From Solenopsis invicta (Eukaryota; Arthropoda; Insecta; Hymenoptera; Formicidae), in the NCBI RefSeq assembly GCF_016802725.1, contig NC_052669.1, forward strand, positions 5,881,501 through 5,945,500: a stretch of DNA of 64,000 nucleotides, read 5' to 3'. A program made the translations under genes and the position numbers. Under the pieces are notes generated by a model. That model searched no databases. It had not been told where the DNA came from and worked only from the letters and a program-made list of their open reading frames with translations. Shown piece after piece: positions 1 to 11,417 of this stretch. Each line of letters starts with the position of its first letter. Within the stretch, counting starts at the first letter, position 1.

Positions 1-731
1 ATATTTTTTATAATTGTATTAATATTATATTTTTATTGAAGAGAGGAAAAAATTGGATTTCAAATATTAATTAACAAAGTTTATTGAAAGAAAGCAGAAT
101 ATTGCTCGTCGACTGTCGTACTATTCAAGCAGTTACAATTTTAGAAGACTATATCAGGTGTTCTTACCAGAATTTCGTTGAAAAATGTAGACTGTAGTTT
201 CTGGAAGCCATCTTACGATGTTTCCGTTAGTGCACTGGACAAAAGCTTTTTAGCATCATCTACCAACTATGCTTTTTCTCTCGCGCGCTCGATGGCGACG
301 CGCATGAAATGACGTTATTCTAATACATGGGACGCCATTCCGCGTACATTGTGCTGCGCATTATGCGACTCGCAGTTGCAACCGCAGAGAACATTTTGCA
401 TTTATAATTTATGGACTCTTGTGCTGTGTGACAAGCGCTTATCGCTGTCTTGAAACATCTAGAAGAGATGTTTCGCGGATTCATGACGTTTAAAATTTTA
501 AATTATTGTCTTTATGTAAACGCACGTTCACTATGGATCTTTTATACATCCGGGCTTAAAATTTTTGAATAACGGGATACGTCACGTTGCGTGTAATTAG
601 TTGCATTCGTCTAAATTGTACCTTATCAATATTTTATATTTTTACTTGATGAGCAATATTTATGACAAAAATATGAAATAAATGAGAAATAAGTAATACA
701 AACCAAAATTTAACATACATTTTTTTTATAG

Positions 732-989
732 GTTAAAACAGATTTTAATTTATCTAATGTTATATATAAATGTTTATCAATTTGTATAGCTAATAATAAT
801 GTTAATAATTATGTAGCTGATAATTATGAATATATTAATTTTATATTTTCACAAAAAAAGGTTTATTATAGAATATTTTACATTATAATAAATAATAACG
901 TTAATGTAAATCTGATAAAAGATAATATTAAAATTATTAGTTTTGATACGAATAAAAATATGCCAAGTGTAAAAATAAATTTAAACTAG
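732..989 (+). CDS. AT-rich open frame of unknown origin, opening at a splice-acceptor-like site
   Basis: The frame stays open for 85 codons and ends at TAG (987-989). It starts directly after an acceptor-like signal, eight or nine T then ATAG at 731; the codon just upstream in frame is the TAG stop formed by that AG. Only one ATG occurs, near the end. The protein begins VKTDFNLSNV, is rich in Asn, Ile and Tyr, and ends PSVKINLN. I recognise no family. The DNA is extremely AT-rich, so the amino-acid bias follows from composition, but so long a stop-free run is unusual at that composition. It could be a terminal exon, a relic of a transposon or of an AT-rich DNA virus, or chance. Confidence 0.25.
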   Translation, partial: VKTDFNLSNVIYKCLSICIANNNVNNYVADNYEYINFIFSQKKVYYRIFYIIINNNVNVNLIKDNIKIISFDTNKNMPSVKINLN

Positions 990-1567
990 TTTTATTTTAA
1001 AGTCGTTTTCTTTTTAATATATTAGTTATTAGTTATTAAATATTTTATTTATTTTAATATAAATTTTTCTTAAAATAATATTAATAATTTCTTATATCTT
1101 TAAATTATTTTAATACTTAAATTTGATACTTTTAAAGGGGATATAATTCAAGACTTTTAAGCAATCTATAGTTCAAATCGTACCTTTTGTAGCTTGTTGC
1201 TAAAAGGTTTATAGTAAATTAATATGTTATGAGTAAAAAGTTAAACAATAAACATTTTAGTAATATATACTTGAAACATCGAGTTTTCAATATAGATTTA
1301 CGTACATATCGGTAAAAGAGAAATATTATAACAAAAATAACTTAAGTAATACGTATTTGACAAGTTGCCGCTTCAGTAGTACAAGTCAAGCATCAGACGA
1401 ACGGTTCAAAAAATATGAATTATTTTTAGACAAGATTACTGACAGTGAGTATAGTGACGTGAAATAATTATGATGTAATTTTAACAAGTGTTTCATGTTC
1501 CATAAAAAAAATTGTAGGTAAGTTTCTCTGTTATTGTGCTACGAAAAATAATCGACATTAAATTTAG

Positions 1568-1639
1568 ATGAATCCGTCAGATCAAACAGACAGCGATAGT
1601 TCCGCAGCCGTGTACAAATCGGACAAGAAACGTGTTAAG
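1568..1639 (+). CDS. Candidate first coding exon of an unrecognised gene
   Basis: An ATG follows directly after an acceptor-like AAATTTAG (1567). It opens a hydrophilic, Ser/Asp-rich frame, MNPSDQTDSDSSAAVYKSDK, then KRVK, up to a possible donor AAG|GTGAAT at 1640. Upstream lie donor-like sites GACA|GTGAGT (1445) and TAG|GTAAGT (1518), as expected for a spliced 5' UTR. If unspliced, the frame continues to a stop at 1766-1768. No signal peptide is present and the exon would end in phase 0, so it does not fit as the missing first exon of Lar. A strong acceptor with a long pyrimidine tract ends at 1912, but its continuation in the matching phase soon hits TGA. I do not recognise the sequence; it may be chance. 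Confidence 0.22.
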
Positions 1640-2181
1640 GTGAATTTCCGACACCGATTTTCTTTGAGAAACGTCGGTTCTAATGCAAACGCCCGACCGT
1701 GTGATCTTATCCGATCTCGAATCGAAGGAGCGAATTTTTTTTTGTCGACGCCAAGAGGTTTTCTTTGAAAAATGTGAGCCTTGCGTGGCCTGCGTGTTTT
1801 TCTGTTGGTCGCCTACCTCGCGCCCAAACCATAGCACTACCATGAGAGAACCGAGGCTTATACTACTGCCCATGTGATTCTCTTGCTCTTTCTCTCTTCT
1901 CTCTTTCTTTAGATTAGCGCGGCTTGATGCGAATCTACCGTCAAACGACAACAAAACATCACAGAAGTTCGAGGCCAGTTGGAACGGGAGGGAAGGCCGA
2001 GCCAAGTCGTAATTGTGGCACGCAAATTGTTAAGCTAATAACGCCGAGCATACACGGTTTTTTTATCGACGTAGACATTTTGAGGAATGACACGAGCCGG
2101 CTCTTATCGGGTCTTTTCTCCCTTACTCCGCAACGATTCTCTCGTCGCGGTCGTCAAGTAAAGTTGGCCTTTACCAGCTCC

Positions 2182-2215
2182 AATTAGTTACCTGTGGTAA
2201 TTAGCATCTAATTAG
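2182..2215. promoter_or_regulatory. Homeodomain-type motif cluster (three AATTAG)
   Basis: AATTAG occurs at 2182, 2199 and 2210 (the last two as TAATTAG). TGTGGT, a Runt-type core, lies at 2193-2198, overlapping the T that precedes the second site. A near-palindrome GAGTTAATTGACTC follows at 2264-2277. Such clusters suit an intronic enhancer, but no binding evidence exists here. Confidence 0.3.
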
Positions 2216-2548
2216 TGCTCCGCAAATAATCTGCGGATAGTTTCATAGAGCGCCTGATCGATTGAGTTAATTGACTCACAACATTTTGATTGATGTACCG
2301 TGTGTTTCTAAGCATTGTTTAAATGTTCGTATCTCGTATCGAATATAATTTCTCGTACAAATTACATTATCCTGATACCGCAGCAACGGCAAGGAGATCC
2401 GTTTGCACCACAAACGTCAAAACATGCATTTTGGTGAGGAGAAACTGTCTCTTGCCTCAGGAATTATTAAAAGTCAGATAGCGCGTGATATGATTAACGA
2501 GAGTACGTTACGGAATTACACACATCCACCCACCGTATCCCTCACCCT

Positions 2549-2575
2549 ACACACACACACACACACACACACACA
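2549..2575 (+). repeat. (AC)n microsatellite
   Basis: Perfect AC repeat of about 13 units, preceded by imperfect CACC-rich sequence. Confidence 0.95.
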
Positions 2576-3685
2576 GAACTTATACTCGTTGTTTTACATG
2601 CTTGTTGCCAGCATTCGATTCTCGCGCGTCAAAGGTAACCCACTCGCTTTACGCGCTCATCCATCTGCCATTGCCTCCTGACGTTCACAAAATATTTCGC
2701 TTTAGCTTTCATATATACGATCGGCTTTAATAGTTCCTACATAAAGCGCATTTCGAGATTACATGCCCGGAATATAGGATTCATTTCGAGCGAGGCCAGC
2801 GTGGAACGAGCATCGTTGCTCTTTGTTGTCTCGTCGTTTTCCGGGGGTAGCTGCCGTTTACTTTATTATTCTCTACCCTTTCCGACTCCCGCGCGCGTCG
2901 CCCTTTTCGTCCTTTCCACCTTCCTCTCCCTTCTCTTTTGCCATTCCCTTTCCGCCCCCATCCCACCGTCGCGTACAAAGAATCTTTGTAATCCTGTTCT
3001 TGTAGCTGCAGGGTGCAAAAACGTGGCGGCATCCGCTCCAGTCTTCCGTATCGTCTGCAGCTGCGTGCATCCGATGCACCCGCGGCACCATCGTCAGCTC
3101 GTGAATCAAATGCAGAGATCGCATCGCGAGGTAAATTGTTCGGAAAGCCAGGTCGCGTTTGAATTTCCGCCGGAAGGTTTATGACTATTTCTCCGTTGGG
3201 GGTCGTTGCTGGCGAATCGAGCGTATCGCGCCCTTTCTTAGGGGATAATATATAAACACAATCCTCGGCAGGCGTTTAATCGAGTGTCTAATCGATTTGA
3301 GACATGCCTCCTTTTCCCCGGTCATTGGCAATTGTTCACTCGCGTGACTGTTGCTCTAGGCGGGTATACAAAGCGATTTGAGAAAAGAAATTTATGGCAG
3401 ATATATTTTTTCTCGAGTTGCTAAAGATATCTCGGCGCAAACTTGTACGTCCATAAACGTTATGTACCGAGAATTTTTTTCCATTACGAAAACACACGCG
3501 ATTTTTGTACATGTACGAGTACTCTGGTACGAGCGTTCAGTTTGCACCCCTAATTTCCAAATGCGACCGATTTATTCTCCACCATTCTATGAGCATCTTC
3601 GTCGAATTTCGGCACCGATGGTCGCGAGGCAACGCCGTCAAGGGGAGAGATAACGGATGATGTGCGAGCGCAGCTGGCCGTATAC

Positions 3686-3713
3686 GGGGCGGGGCGGGGC
3701 GGGGCGGGGAGGG
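3686..3713 (+). promoter_or_regulatory. GC-box / G-quadruplex cluster (five GGGG runs plus GGG)
   Basis: Five GGGG runs separated by single C, then AGGG, give six G-runs with one-base loops. This is a very strong intramolecular G-quadruplex candidate and at the same time overlapping Sp/KLF GGGGCGGGGC sites. It sits inside the GC-rich part of the upstream intron. No matching core promoter is evident next to it. Confidence 0.6.
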
Positions 3714-6700
3714 CAGGCTGCTATCGTTGGCGGAGTAGCACTTGACAGCGTATACCAATTATTGCATCGGACGCGGCTCGTGGCCAGGGAAACCAATACG
3801 CCGGGACAAATTGTCAATTTATGCTTTCTCGTTATTACGCCGGCCTGATCATAGCGCGCTGGCGAGCTCGGGCTGGCTTCACCGAGCGGCACGTGAACTC
3901 CGATGCACACGCATCGTCGCCGAGTGCATTGTGCAATCTATGAGAAGGAACGACCGCAACGGTGTGTACGTTGTGCGACCGCAGATATGGACGTTGCCCC
4001 GCAATGAAGGCGGAATTCGCGCACGTTTCAATCTCGCGACTAACTGCCTCGTCAGGCACCCATTACGGTGAAGCGCTTCGATCGCGCATGAATAGCGGGG
4101 TCCTTTTGTAAACTTATCGCGAACGGGCGATCGCAATGAAACAACGTCGGGCATGGCCCATCCGTGGAACGCCTCGAGCGTATCACCTGACGCAACGTAA
4201 TCTACATAGGGTAACAACGGAAAGTTGTTGAATAAAGTTCTCGACTCAGGTCAATACAAGCCAGTGTTTGTTCTTGGGAAATTAAGAACGGTAGCTACGC
4301 ATTTGATTGAAATACGGCATTACGTATATTTTGTACGTGTATATATTTTGCACGTCTGACTCGGCGCTCTTTTGACGCACAAGGATACGTAATTCGTCAC
4401 TTTACGACGAGGACGAGGAGATACCATAGAATCAACTTTCATCCGCCAGATAGTATATCTGAGGAAAGATTTAGTGGGTTACGAGGAGGGAAATATAGAA
4501 TTTATCCGCTGCATATTGCAGTCTCATGGACTTCCGGTGGGGAAGAGGAAGCGGCACAGGAGTTACCATCTACACGTAAAGTCATAAAAATAAAGTATAA
4601 AATCAGCTGCTGACTCGATCGCGCGTCTTGGTAACCGTGGGAGAATATTGCGGAGCGTGCGATTTAAATCATAAAACTCGAATAAAAATCCTAGACTGTT
4701 TTTGCAGCTGTAGCGTCACGGGCGACGGGAATACGAGGGAAAGGCAAGAAAGAGGGAGAGAGTGAGAAGGAAGCAGAACTAGTTGTGGGACGAAAACACG
4801 AATCTCGAATGTGTCGCGTCTTTCATCCGCTTCTCTCCTTCTCTCTCGATTCACTCCGTTTCGCTTGCTCGCCGCTTATGTTTCTCTTTCGCCACGTTTA
4901 CTTAACTCGTGTAGCTGGGATGGAGAAATTCGTAAAAGAGGAAATCACGCGTGCGATTTCGCCCTACAGCTCCTCGCGAAAATGTGTCGTAAAGCGGATC
5001 CATCGATTAATCTAAACGTACGATTTAAAGAAACATCTGTGCGAACGGCTTCTAACAATTATTCACGTAATTTTCCTCTTGATTATTTTACTGATATTAA
5101 AACATTTAGACTCGCACAGAGCTTACGAACGAATCGCGAAACGTTGAACTGAATATTCACACTTCTATGCATTTAATGCGGGATCATTATCCTCTTCCAA
5201 ATCAGGGAACGAAATATTTGATTAAGCTTAGTCAGACTTCCCAGCGTTACCGTAAGGATTAATGAAGTTACGGAGCTCTTTGAGAAAAGCAGTTGTTCAT
5301 AAAGCGTTCGCTCGGAACGGAACAGGCGAGGATAATATTTCATTCTCAGGCACACGGAGTATTATTTTTCAATAATTCAGCTAGCCGGCAAGGTATACCG
5401 TTCGAACGGTGGCTCCCGCTTTTTTCCCTATTTCTCGCGCCGTCTGTATCTTTCCCTTTTGTTTTGTTTGCCCTGACCTTAGTCACGGTGCGCGCAATCG
5501 AGCGCGAGCCCGCGCTCTCCGGTGCAACGGCTAGGCGTGTTTTGCCGCGCCGCCGGCACCGGTCTCCGTAGGTGGACGCGTATGCCGTCGCGCACGGTAA
5601 ATTCTCGATGCAAATGAGATCCCTGATACGGCGCGAAATATAAATCCGAAAAACCCGGGGAGGATATTTATGTCCATTATCTCGGCGCCCACCGAAATCG
5701 CTCCGATCCGTTCCGTTCCGCGCTCGCTCCCCGCGCGCGCCAGAAATACGGTCAAGTCAGATTACGTTTTCGGGAATATTACAGGAAAACCACTTACGGA
5801 ATCGATTAACCCACTGTCACGAGATATCGGGACTGAAATACCGCGCTGCCTACGCTCGAAAAGTAGTAATAAGATTTCTCGGCTGAGAATTATTAATCTC
5901 TTGATAATCGAGAGAAATAGCACGAAAGCTAATGCATTTATCTAATCCGCTTAAATATCGCGGGTCAGTTTTAATTAGCACGTAATTCCGTTGATGGAAT
6001 TGAAATACGTATTACATCTATATTATTTATACATCTGGTCATTTTTCTGTAACAACCTAAAACGCGAATCGAGGAATTAGGTTTAGAGGGGAATTTGTTA
6101 CTTTTCTTAATATAAAACACTGCTCAGCTTATCTAATAATTTTCTTTCGTGGATTGGAACTTTTATATTATATTATGTTTATATTTGTGTATTATATAAC
6201 ATTTATGTAAGGTAATCTCTCTAGTCTCGTGGAATCTCATTTTATCAAATTATTCGTGTTTTATAAAGTTTGATTGAGATTTAGCGGACGAAGTGGCGTT
6301 AAAATTGCGGTACAAGTCCTAGAACCGAAGCTCTAATTAGTATAATAGTTCGGCCGGCAGTCGTTTTAATCGCATGCCCTCCATTATCATCTGGAACGCG
6401 TTCCTAGAAGGGATATCACGCGAAGTCTTTGAGGTCTTTAACACGTCAGGAGTACCGACGTACCGACGTGCCGACGAACCACCACTGTGTGGCTAGTTCA
6501 CCTAACAAAGTTGTGCCGACTAAATAAAATTACAGGCTTATGCCAGTAGGTCGCATTAGCATTATCTGATCGATCAGACGTGATTCAGTTTCATAAAAAA
6601 AAAAAAGAAAGAGAGGAAACGAAATAAGTATCGCACTAAAAACCCGCAAATGCACAACGTACTCGCTGGTTGCGGCTTATCGATTACCTCTCGCGCTCGA

Positions 6701-6982
6701 TTCCTACGTCTCTCGCAGAGGTATATTTTATTTTGAGGAAAAATATTTCATCTCGGATGCCATATTGTGAGAAAAGTTTGGTCAAGGCTGGTGAGATTTC
6801 TTAATGTGGGATTTCTCCTGGGTTCGCGTGCAATCACAGGAAAAAGGTTCGATAGTCCATATTCCGTGTACACAAATTCGAAATAGCGAGTTTATTGGAA
6901 AACCGGCGGGAAACGGAATTCGATATTACATGCATCTTTGCATCTCTCTTTCTCTCCTTCTTTCCGCCCACCTCCCTCCCCC

Positions 6983-7005
6983 CTCTCTCTCTCTCTTTCT
7001 CTCTC
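6983..7005 (+). repeat. (CT)n microsatellite
   Basis: Interrupted CT repeat inside a longer pyrimidine tract (6946-7005). Confidence 0.9.
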
Positions 7006-7408
7006 GGTTCTAGAATTGCGTTTCCATTAATCGATATTCCATGGCCAGTTTTATCGAACTGTCCCCAGTAGATTAGAAACTTGACACATACGATGGCATA
7101 GGCGCGGCCGGAAAGGTGCTAACTTCTCGAAACTAATAACCGATGTGACAAGCAGATTTCCCATTCCCAATCGAAACCATTATTAAACCATCTACTGTCC
7201 TCGCGGCACTTTGTCCGGATTGGTGGTTTCATCCCCTTCTTCCCTGCGTTCCTCGAGAGCTCGAGAGCTGGGATTTGGCCGGGCGCCAACGTATTCATTC
7301 CAGAAACTAGCCGGCCGATCTAAGGGGCCAATTATTTAATCAATTCCACCCTCTTAGCGGCCCGGGATAGCGGAGATGGCCCATTCGAAACGTGGAACTG
7401 CCGACAAC

Positions 7409-7429
7409 GACGTCGACGTCTACGACGTC
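7409..7429. repeat. Three GACGTC cores, two forming a 12-bp palindrome
   Basis: GACGTCGACGTC is a perfect palindrome (7409-7420), followed by another GACGTC (7424-7429). The core resembles ATF/CREB half-sites. Confidence 0.6.
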
Positions 7430-7973
7430 GGCGACGACAATTGAAATTGGTCCGTCTTTGTCTCGTCCGCGAAATTCGGACCCGCTCACCGACCAACGTT
7501 CGGACATGCTTCAAGAACGAGAGTCGTCGACGGGTTCTAGACTCTCGAACAAAATCTATCCTTTCATCGGGATTACGCTATCTCGAAATATCGAAGATAC
7601 AATATATCACTTTTTGCTAATTTACAATTCTTTTTTTTTTTTTTATAAATGCATAAATGGGATAAATAGTATTATCACTGTGAATGTAAATTGCTTATTT
7701 TTTATTAGCAACGTGAAAATATGTACCATATAATCAAATGCAATTTCTAAATACTATTTTGCGCGCTTAGACCTTTCGAAATTTTAAATCTGCTATAGGA
7801 TAAATATAAATGCGCGCGGGTCTATAAGCCTGGGTGTTATGAATGGGCTGACAAACAAGCTATCTCGCATGATGCATTCGCGGTATATTGGTCTATATTG
7901 ATCGCGTATCATATCCGAAGCACCACGAAGCAGGTTTAACGTCAATTAATTTGAAACTTCGGCACAGCAATTG

Positions 7974-8018
7974 CGAGAGAGGGAGAGGGAGGGAGAGAGA
8001 GAGAGAGAGAAAGAGAGA
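7974..8018 (+). repeat. (GA)n/(GGGA)n microsatellite
   Basis: Interrupted GA-rich repeat about 45 bp long. Confidence 0.9.
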
Positions 8019-10084
8019 TAGGGTGGAGGATGGTATATAGGATAGATGGGATTTCAGGAACTCGCGAAGATCTGAATATTGCCAATGAAATTAAGGGGAG
8101 CGAAGGAAATACGTGCCGCGCCGTATATATCACCGCGTTACCCAGTTTCGATGATAATGTTATAGCTATATCGCAGTTAGATACGACCAATTTTCCTCTT
8201 ATTAATTATTACTCGTGTCGCTAAACGACGATCAACTATTTGTCACTCGATTGAAAGGTGCAAAAGATGCAATCGAATTAATTGCTGCACTCAATCATTT
8301 TATATCCATTGTCTTCACTCGTGCAAATGCATATTTTATCTTTTTTCACCAAAACGGTATTCATTATTATAAATGTATCATGCCAAAGTAGAGGGAAAAG
8401 ATTATATCGATTTTCGAAGCGTACGGCATGTACATTTATAATTTTAGAGATTACATTAAATAAAAATTTTACTTTTACGAGAAATTCTGCAAATCGGCGT
8501 GTGAGAGAGCATCCGTAATGCGGAGAACGTCATTATTCCCCATGGTACTTTATTCTCTGGAATTGCCGAGATTAGTGAACAGCTAAACTAGCGGAACTGC
8601 CGCGTAGTTTAAGAAGTATCGAACGCAATAGGCAAATTTACGCGGCCAGGCTCGTGGTCTCGCCGCGCTCGCCAACGTTGTACATCACTAGTTCTCCGAT
8701 GAGAAACCGATTCTACAAATTGCGCACGCGAAATCAGAATCGCCGATCGCATTAAACTCGATCGCGCGCTGACAAGCGGCCGTTGACATTGCCGAATTAA
8801 TTTGGCCTAGCTCCGCTGCGCCTTTGAGATTCCACCCGTTTGAACATCTCGCGTTTCACACGTCGCCGTTCGTTTCTCCCAAATCACCGGATGTGAGATT
8901 CGAATTTTAACAGGAGTGTTAAGCATTTGAGGGTAACTGAATGGGATTCCGTAACGATGAAAATTGAACGAAACGATTCGTTTTACGTCGGCACGAACCG
9001 TTCGCGCACACGTTCCCGCGTATAATATCGCAATAAGCCGCGATTTAGCGAGTGTCGAGTCTGATGCGCCATAAAATTCCTTCCCTCGCCGTTTATATTG
9101 AGTTTCCGCCGGCACGAGCGACGGCGACGTCTTGCTTCCATTAAGATAGATATCCCTCCCTGCCGAAGCAGCTCTGTAGGAATTCGACGGCGTGAATGCG
9201 CGGTCTGATAGCCCGGAATGCCGAGCGAAGAAGAGACCGCGCGGAATGAGTGATAATAAAAATCGCGCTTGTGTAGACGCACATCCCCACGGGTACACGC
9301 ATACACACACATATCTGTCAATCCGCAACGGAATGCAACCGTTGACGGTGTCAGAATTTACGGAATCCCCGGCGTGGACACGACATTTTAATAACCGATC
9401 CACGAATTCTGCTCTCGCCTCACCGATCTAATTGTAAATAGCCGCGCGCGATTTTCGCGCGCCGGCGATCGAAATGCGTTTTCTCCAAATGAGCCTCCCT
9501 TCTTGCGGCTCTTGGCGCTCGACGGGTGGTAACTCGCTTTTGTACGCGGGGCTCGCATGATCCCGGACTCGCACGAAAATACGATCGAACTAGCGTATAC
9601 ACGTGATCGCGATACGTATCTCGGCGCCACGTAAATAGGTCAGTTATATACGGATCGTCGAGCCGCTATGCCGACATGGCATCGTACTCGAACCACGGTA
9701 ATGGCGCAGATATGGTGGACCCATTTAAACGTACGCGAACGCGTTTCTTTCGCCAACTCCGTTTTTTTTTCTTCTTCCGCGTATTTTTTCCCCTTCTTTT
9801 TTTCCCTTTTGTGACTGATCCGGTTTTCCGTCAGCGAGTGTATTTACGCGCAATTATTGGGACGTACAATCTACACTTACGATCGGTACACCTATCAGAT
9901 AAACTTGTCCCGCTCGTGTTACAAAATAAACACTACGGGACCATAAAGCGAGTTAAAACTCTTCGTTTGCAAAAAGCAAATGTTTGTTTTGAGCCGAGCT
10001 CGATATTTTTCTGATGAACAGAAGTGCCTGGGATGCGGGCGGCGCGGCATAGAGATGACGCTTGTGCCATCGAGGCACCGATGA

Positions 10085-10115
<31 letters not shown>
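10085..10115 (+). repeat. (GAC)n trinucleotide repeat
   Basis: About ten uninterrupted GAC/ACG units. Frames across it give poly-Arg, poly-Asp or poly-Ser/Val runs and are not evidence of a gene. Confidence 0.95.
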
Positions 10116-10116
<1 letters not shown>

Positions 10117-10896
10117 CGCCCACCAATTCGCGATAACGAGATGCATGAGTTGAGTTATAGATTCGCATTATGCCCGGCCCGCATGGATTTCCTCTGCCAA
10201 CGGCGTGACGTATCGCTCTCGCAAGTTACCGCGCACGGCAACTTCGTCATAACGCCGAGGGCTGACGTTAATTTAACGTTAGCCCGCCGTAGAGAAACTA
10301 ATTATAAAATGCATTTATATACTCGGCCGGTTTTGAATTCTCGCTCGGCGGCTGTATTTCGCTGTACTCGCTCGAGCCCACTCCCATCCGCCGAGACGTT
10401 GCGAGAGAAGCGCGCGCTTGAAAAAATTCCGGACACGTGAAATATTTCTCATAAATTAACCGCGTCGAATTTAATTCTCAAATTAACATAACAAATATAA
10501 CGTTCGTGTACGTACAATCTCTCTTTTATACAGTACCATGTTAAAAAGGACTACTCGCGGGTGAGATGAAAAAAAAAAAAAACGATTCCCGGGCTCATCA
10601 GCTAGGACTCGCTTTCGCGCGTTCCTAGTTCCCATCATAAAAACCTTCCGGCTCCCATGGCGACGACGGCAATTTTCGTGTCTCACATCCCGTGCCCGTC
10701 GTACGAGCGTGTAAGGCCCGTGACACGTAACTTTTTATGGCCGAGAAAATAATCTCGCGCAATACGGTTATAGGAGCCCGTCACCGATACACTGACATTA
10801 CTCGGGCGCATAATTCCCGCCCCGCCCCCTCTGCGCGAACTTATTTATGTCTCGCGAATATAAAACGGAGGCATAATGACTTCTTATCGGTAACGA

Positions 10897-10920
10897 GTCG
10901 TCGTCGTCGTCGTCGTCGTC
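10897..10920 (+). repeat. (GTC)8 trinucleotide repeat
   Basis: Eight GTC units, 0.8 kb from the GAC repeat and its reverse complement (GTC = GAC inverted), so the pair could base-pair in a transcript. Confidence 0.95.
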
Positions 10921-11401
10921 TTCATTACCTGGATTATTAAGATCGGCAAATTTAACGACGAGTATCGTAAAATCGGGGAAAGTACGCACGAGCGCGTAAC
11001 TTGCCGCCTCTGTCGTGACTATCGTGAATAATCGCGAGATATAAACTTCAGGATCAAGCGGGGTAAATCAGAAGAATGATGGCCGAAGATTATTACACGG
11101 GGACGGCGTTGTGTCGCGTACGAATGAAAGACGCGATAAAATATATCTTCTAAATGCTGCTCGATATCAATGGGGGCGGGGGAAGCGATCGGGCTGTCAT
11201 ACTGCCGCGAAGATGAAGGGATTTTGGCAGCGAAGGGTGCGAAAGGGCAGAATCGTAGCGATACCACGCCCGCGTTATTATACGCCAAGTTAACGACAAG
11301 ATTGTTTCTCAAAGTTAATTTACATCCACCGTCTGAGAGAAGAGGCAGCGTGTCGATACCTCCTCACACACAATCTCGCCAAATTAATATTCTATTCGGT
11401 A

Positions 11402-11417
11402 GGGGGCGGGGGCGGGG
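11402..11417 (+). promoter_or_regulatory. Tandem Sp/KLF-type GC boxes
   Basis: GGGGGCGGGGGCGGGG holds two overlapping GGGGCGGGG sites in CpG-rich DNA. No adjacent TATA or initiator is convincing. Confidence 0.3.

Larger units (their letters stand above)
1640..8580. other. Non-coding block, mixed composition
   Basis: Moderately GC-rich to about 5940, with pyrimidine-rich runs at 2820-2970 and the GC-box cluster at 3686. It is then AT-rich at 5980-6300 and 7540-7760. (TACCGACG)n-like repeats occur at 6453-6475. Open frames of 60-140 codons occur on both strands and overlap one another, as expected in stop-poor DNA. No gene recognised. Confidence 0.6.

Noticed and set aside
1913..2032. Strong acceptor at 1912 followed by an open frame (LARLDANLPSNDNK...) ending at TAA
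   Set aside because: Its phase does not match the candidate exon at 1568-1639, and no other partner donor was found; the acceptor may be used by something not visible.
8807..9403. 198-codon minus-strand open frame, the longest in the window
   Set aside because: CpG-rich, stop-poor DNA; a second large minus frame overlaps it, part derives from an ACAC-type repeat (VCVCV), and no domain or splice structure is visible.
10024..10440. Arg-rich frame that could suggest a nuclear protein
   Set aside because: The Arg run is a translation of the (GAC)n repeat, and the remainder is uninformative.
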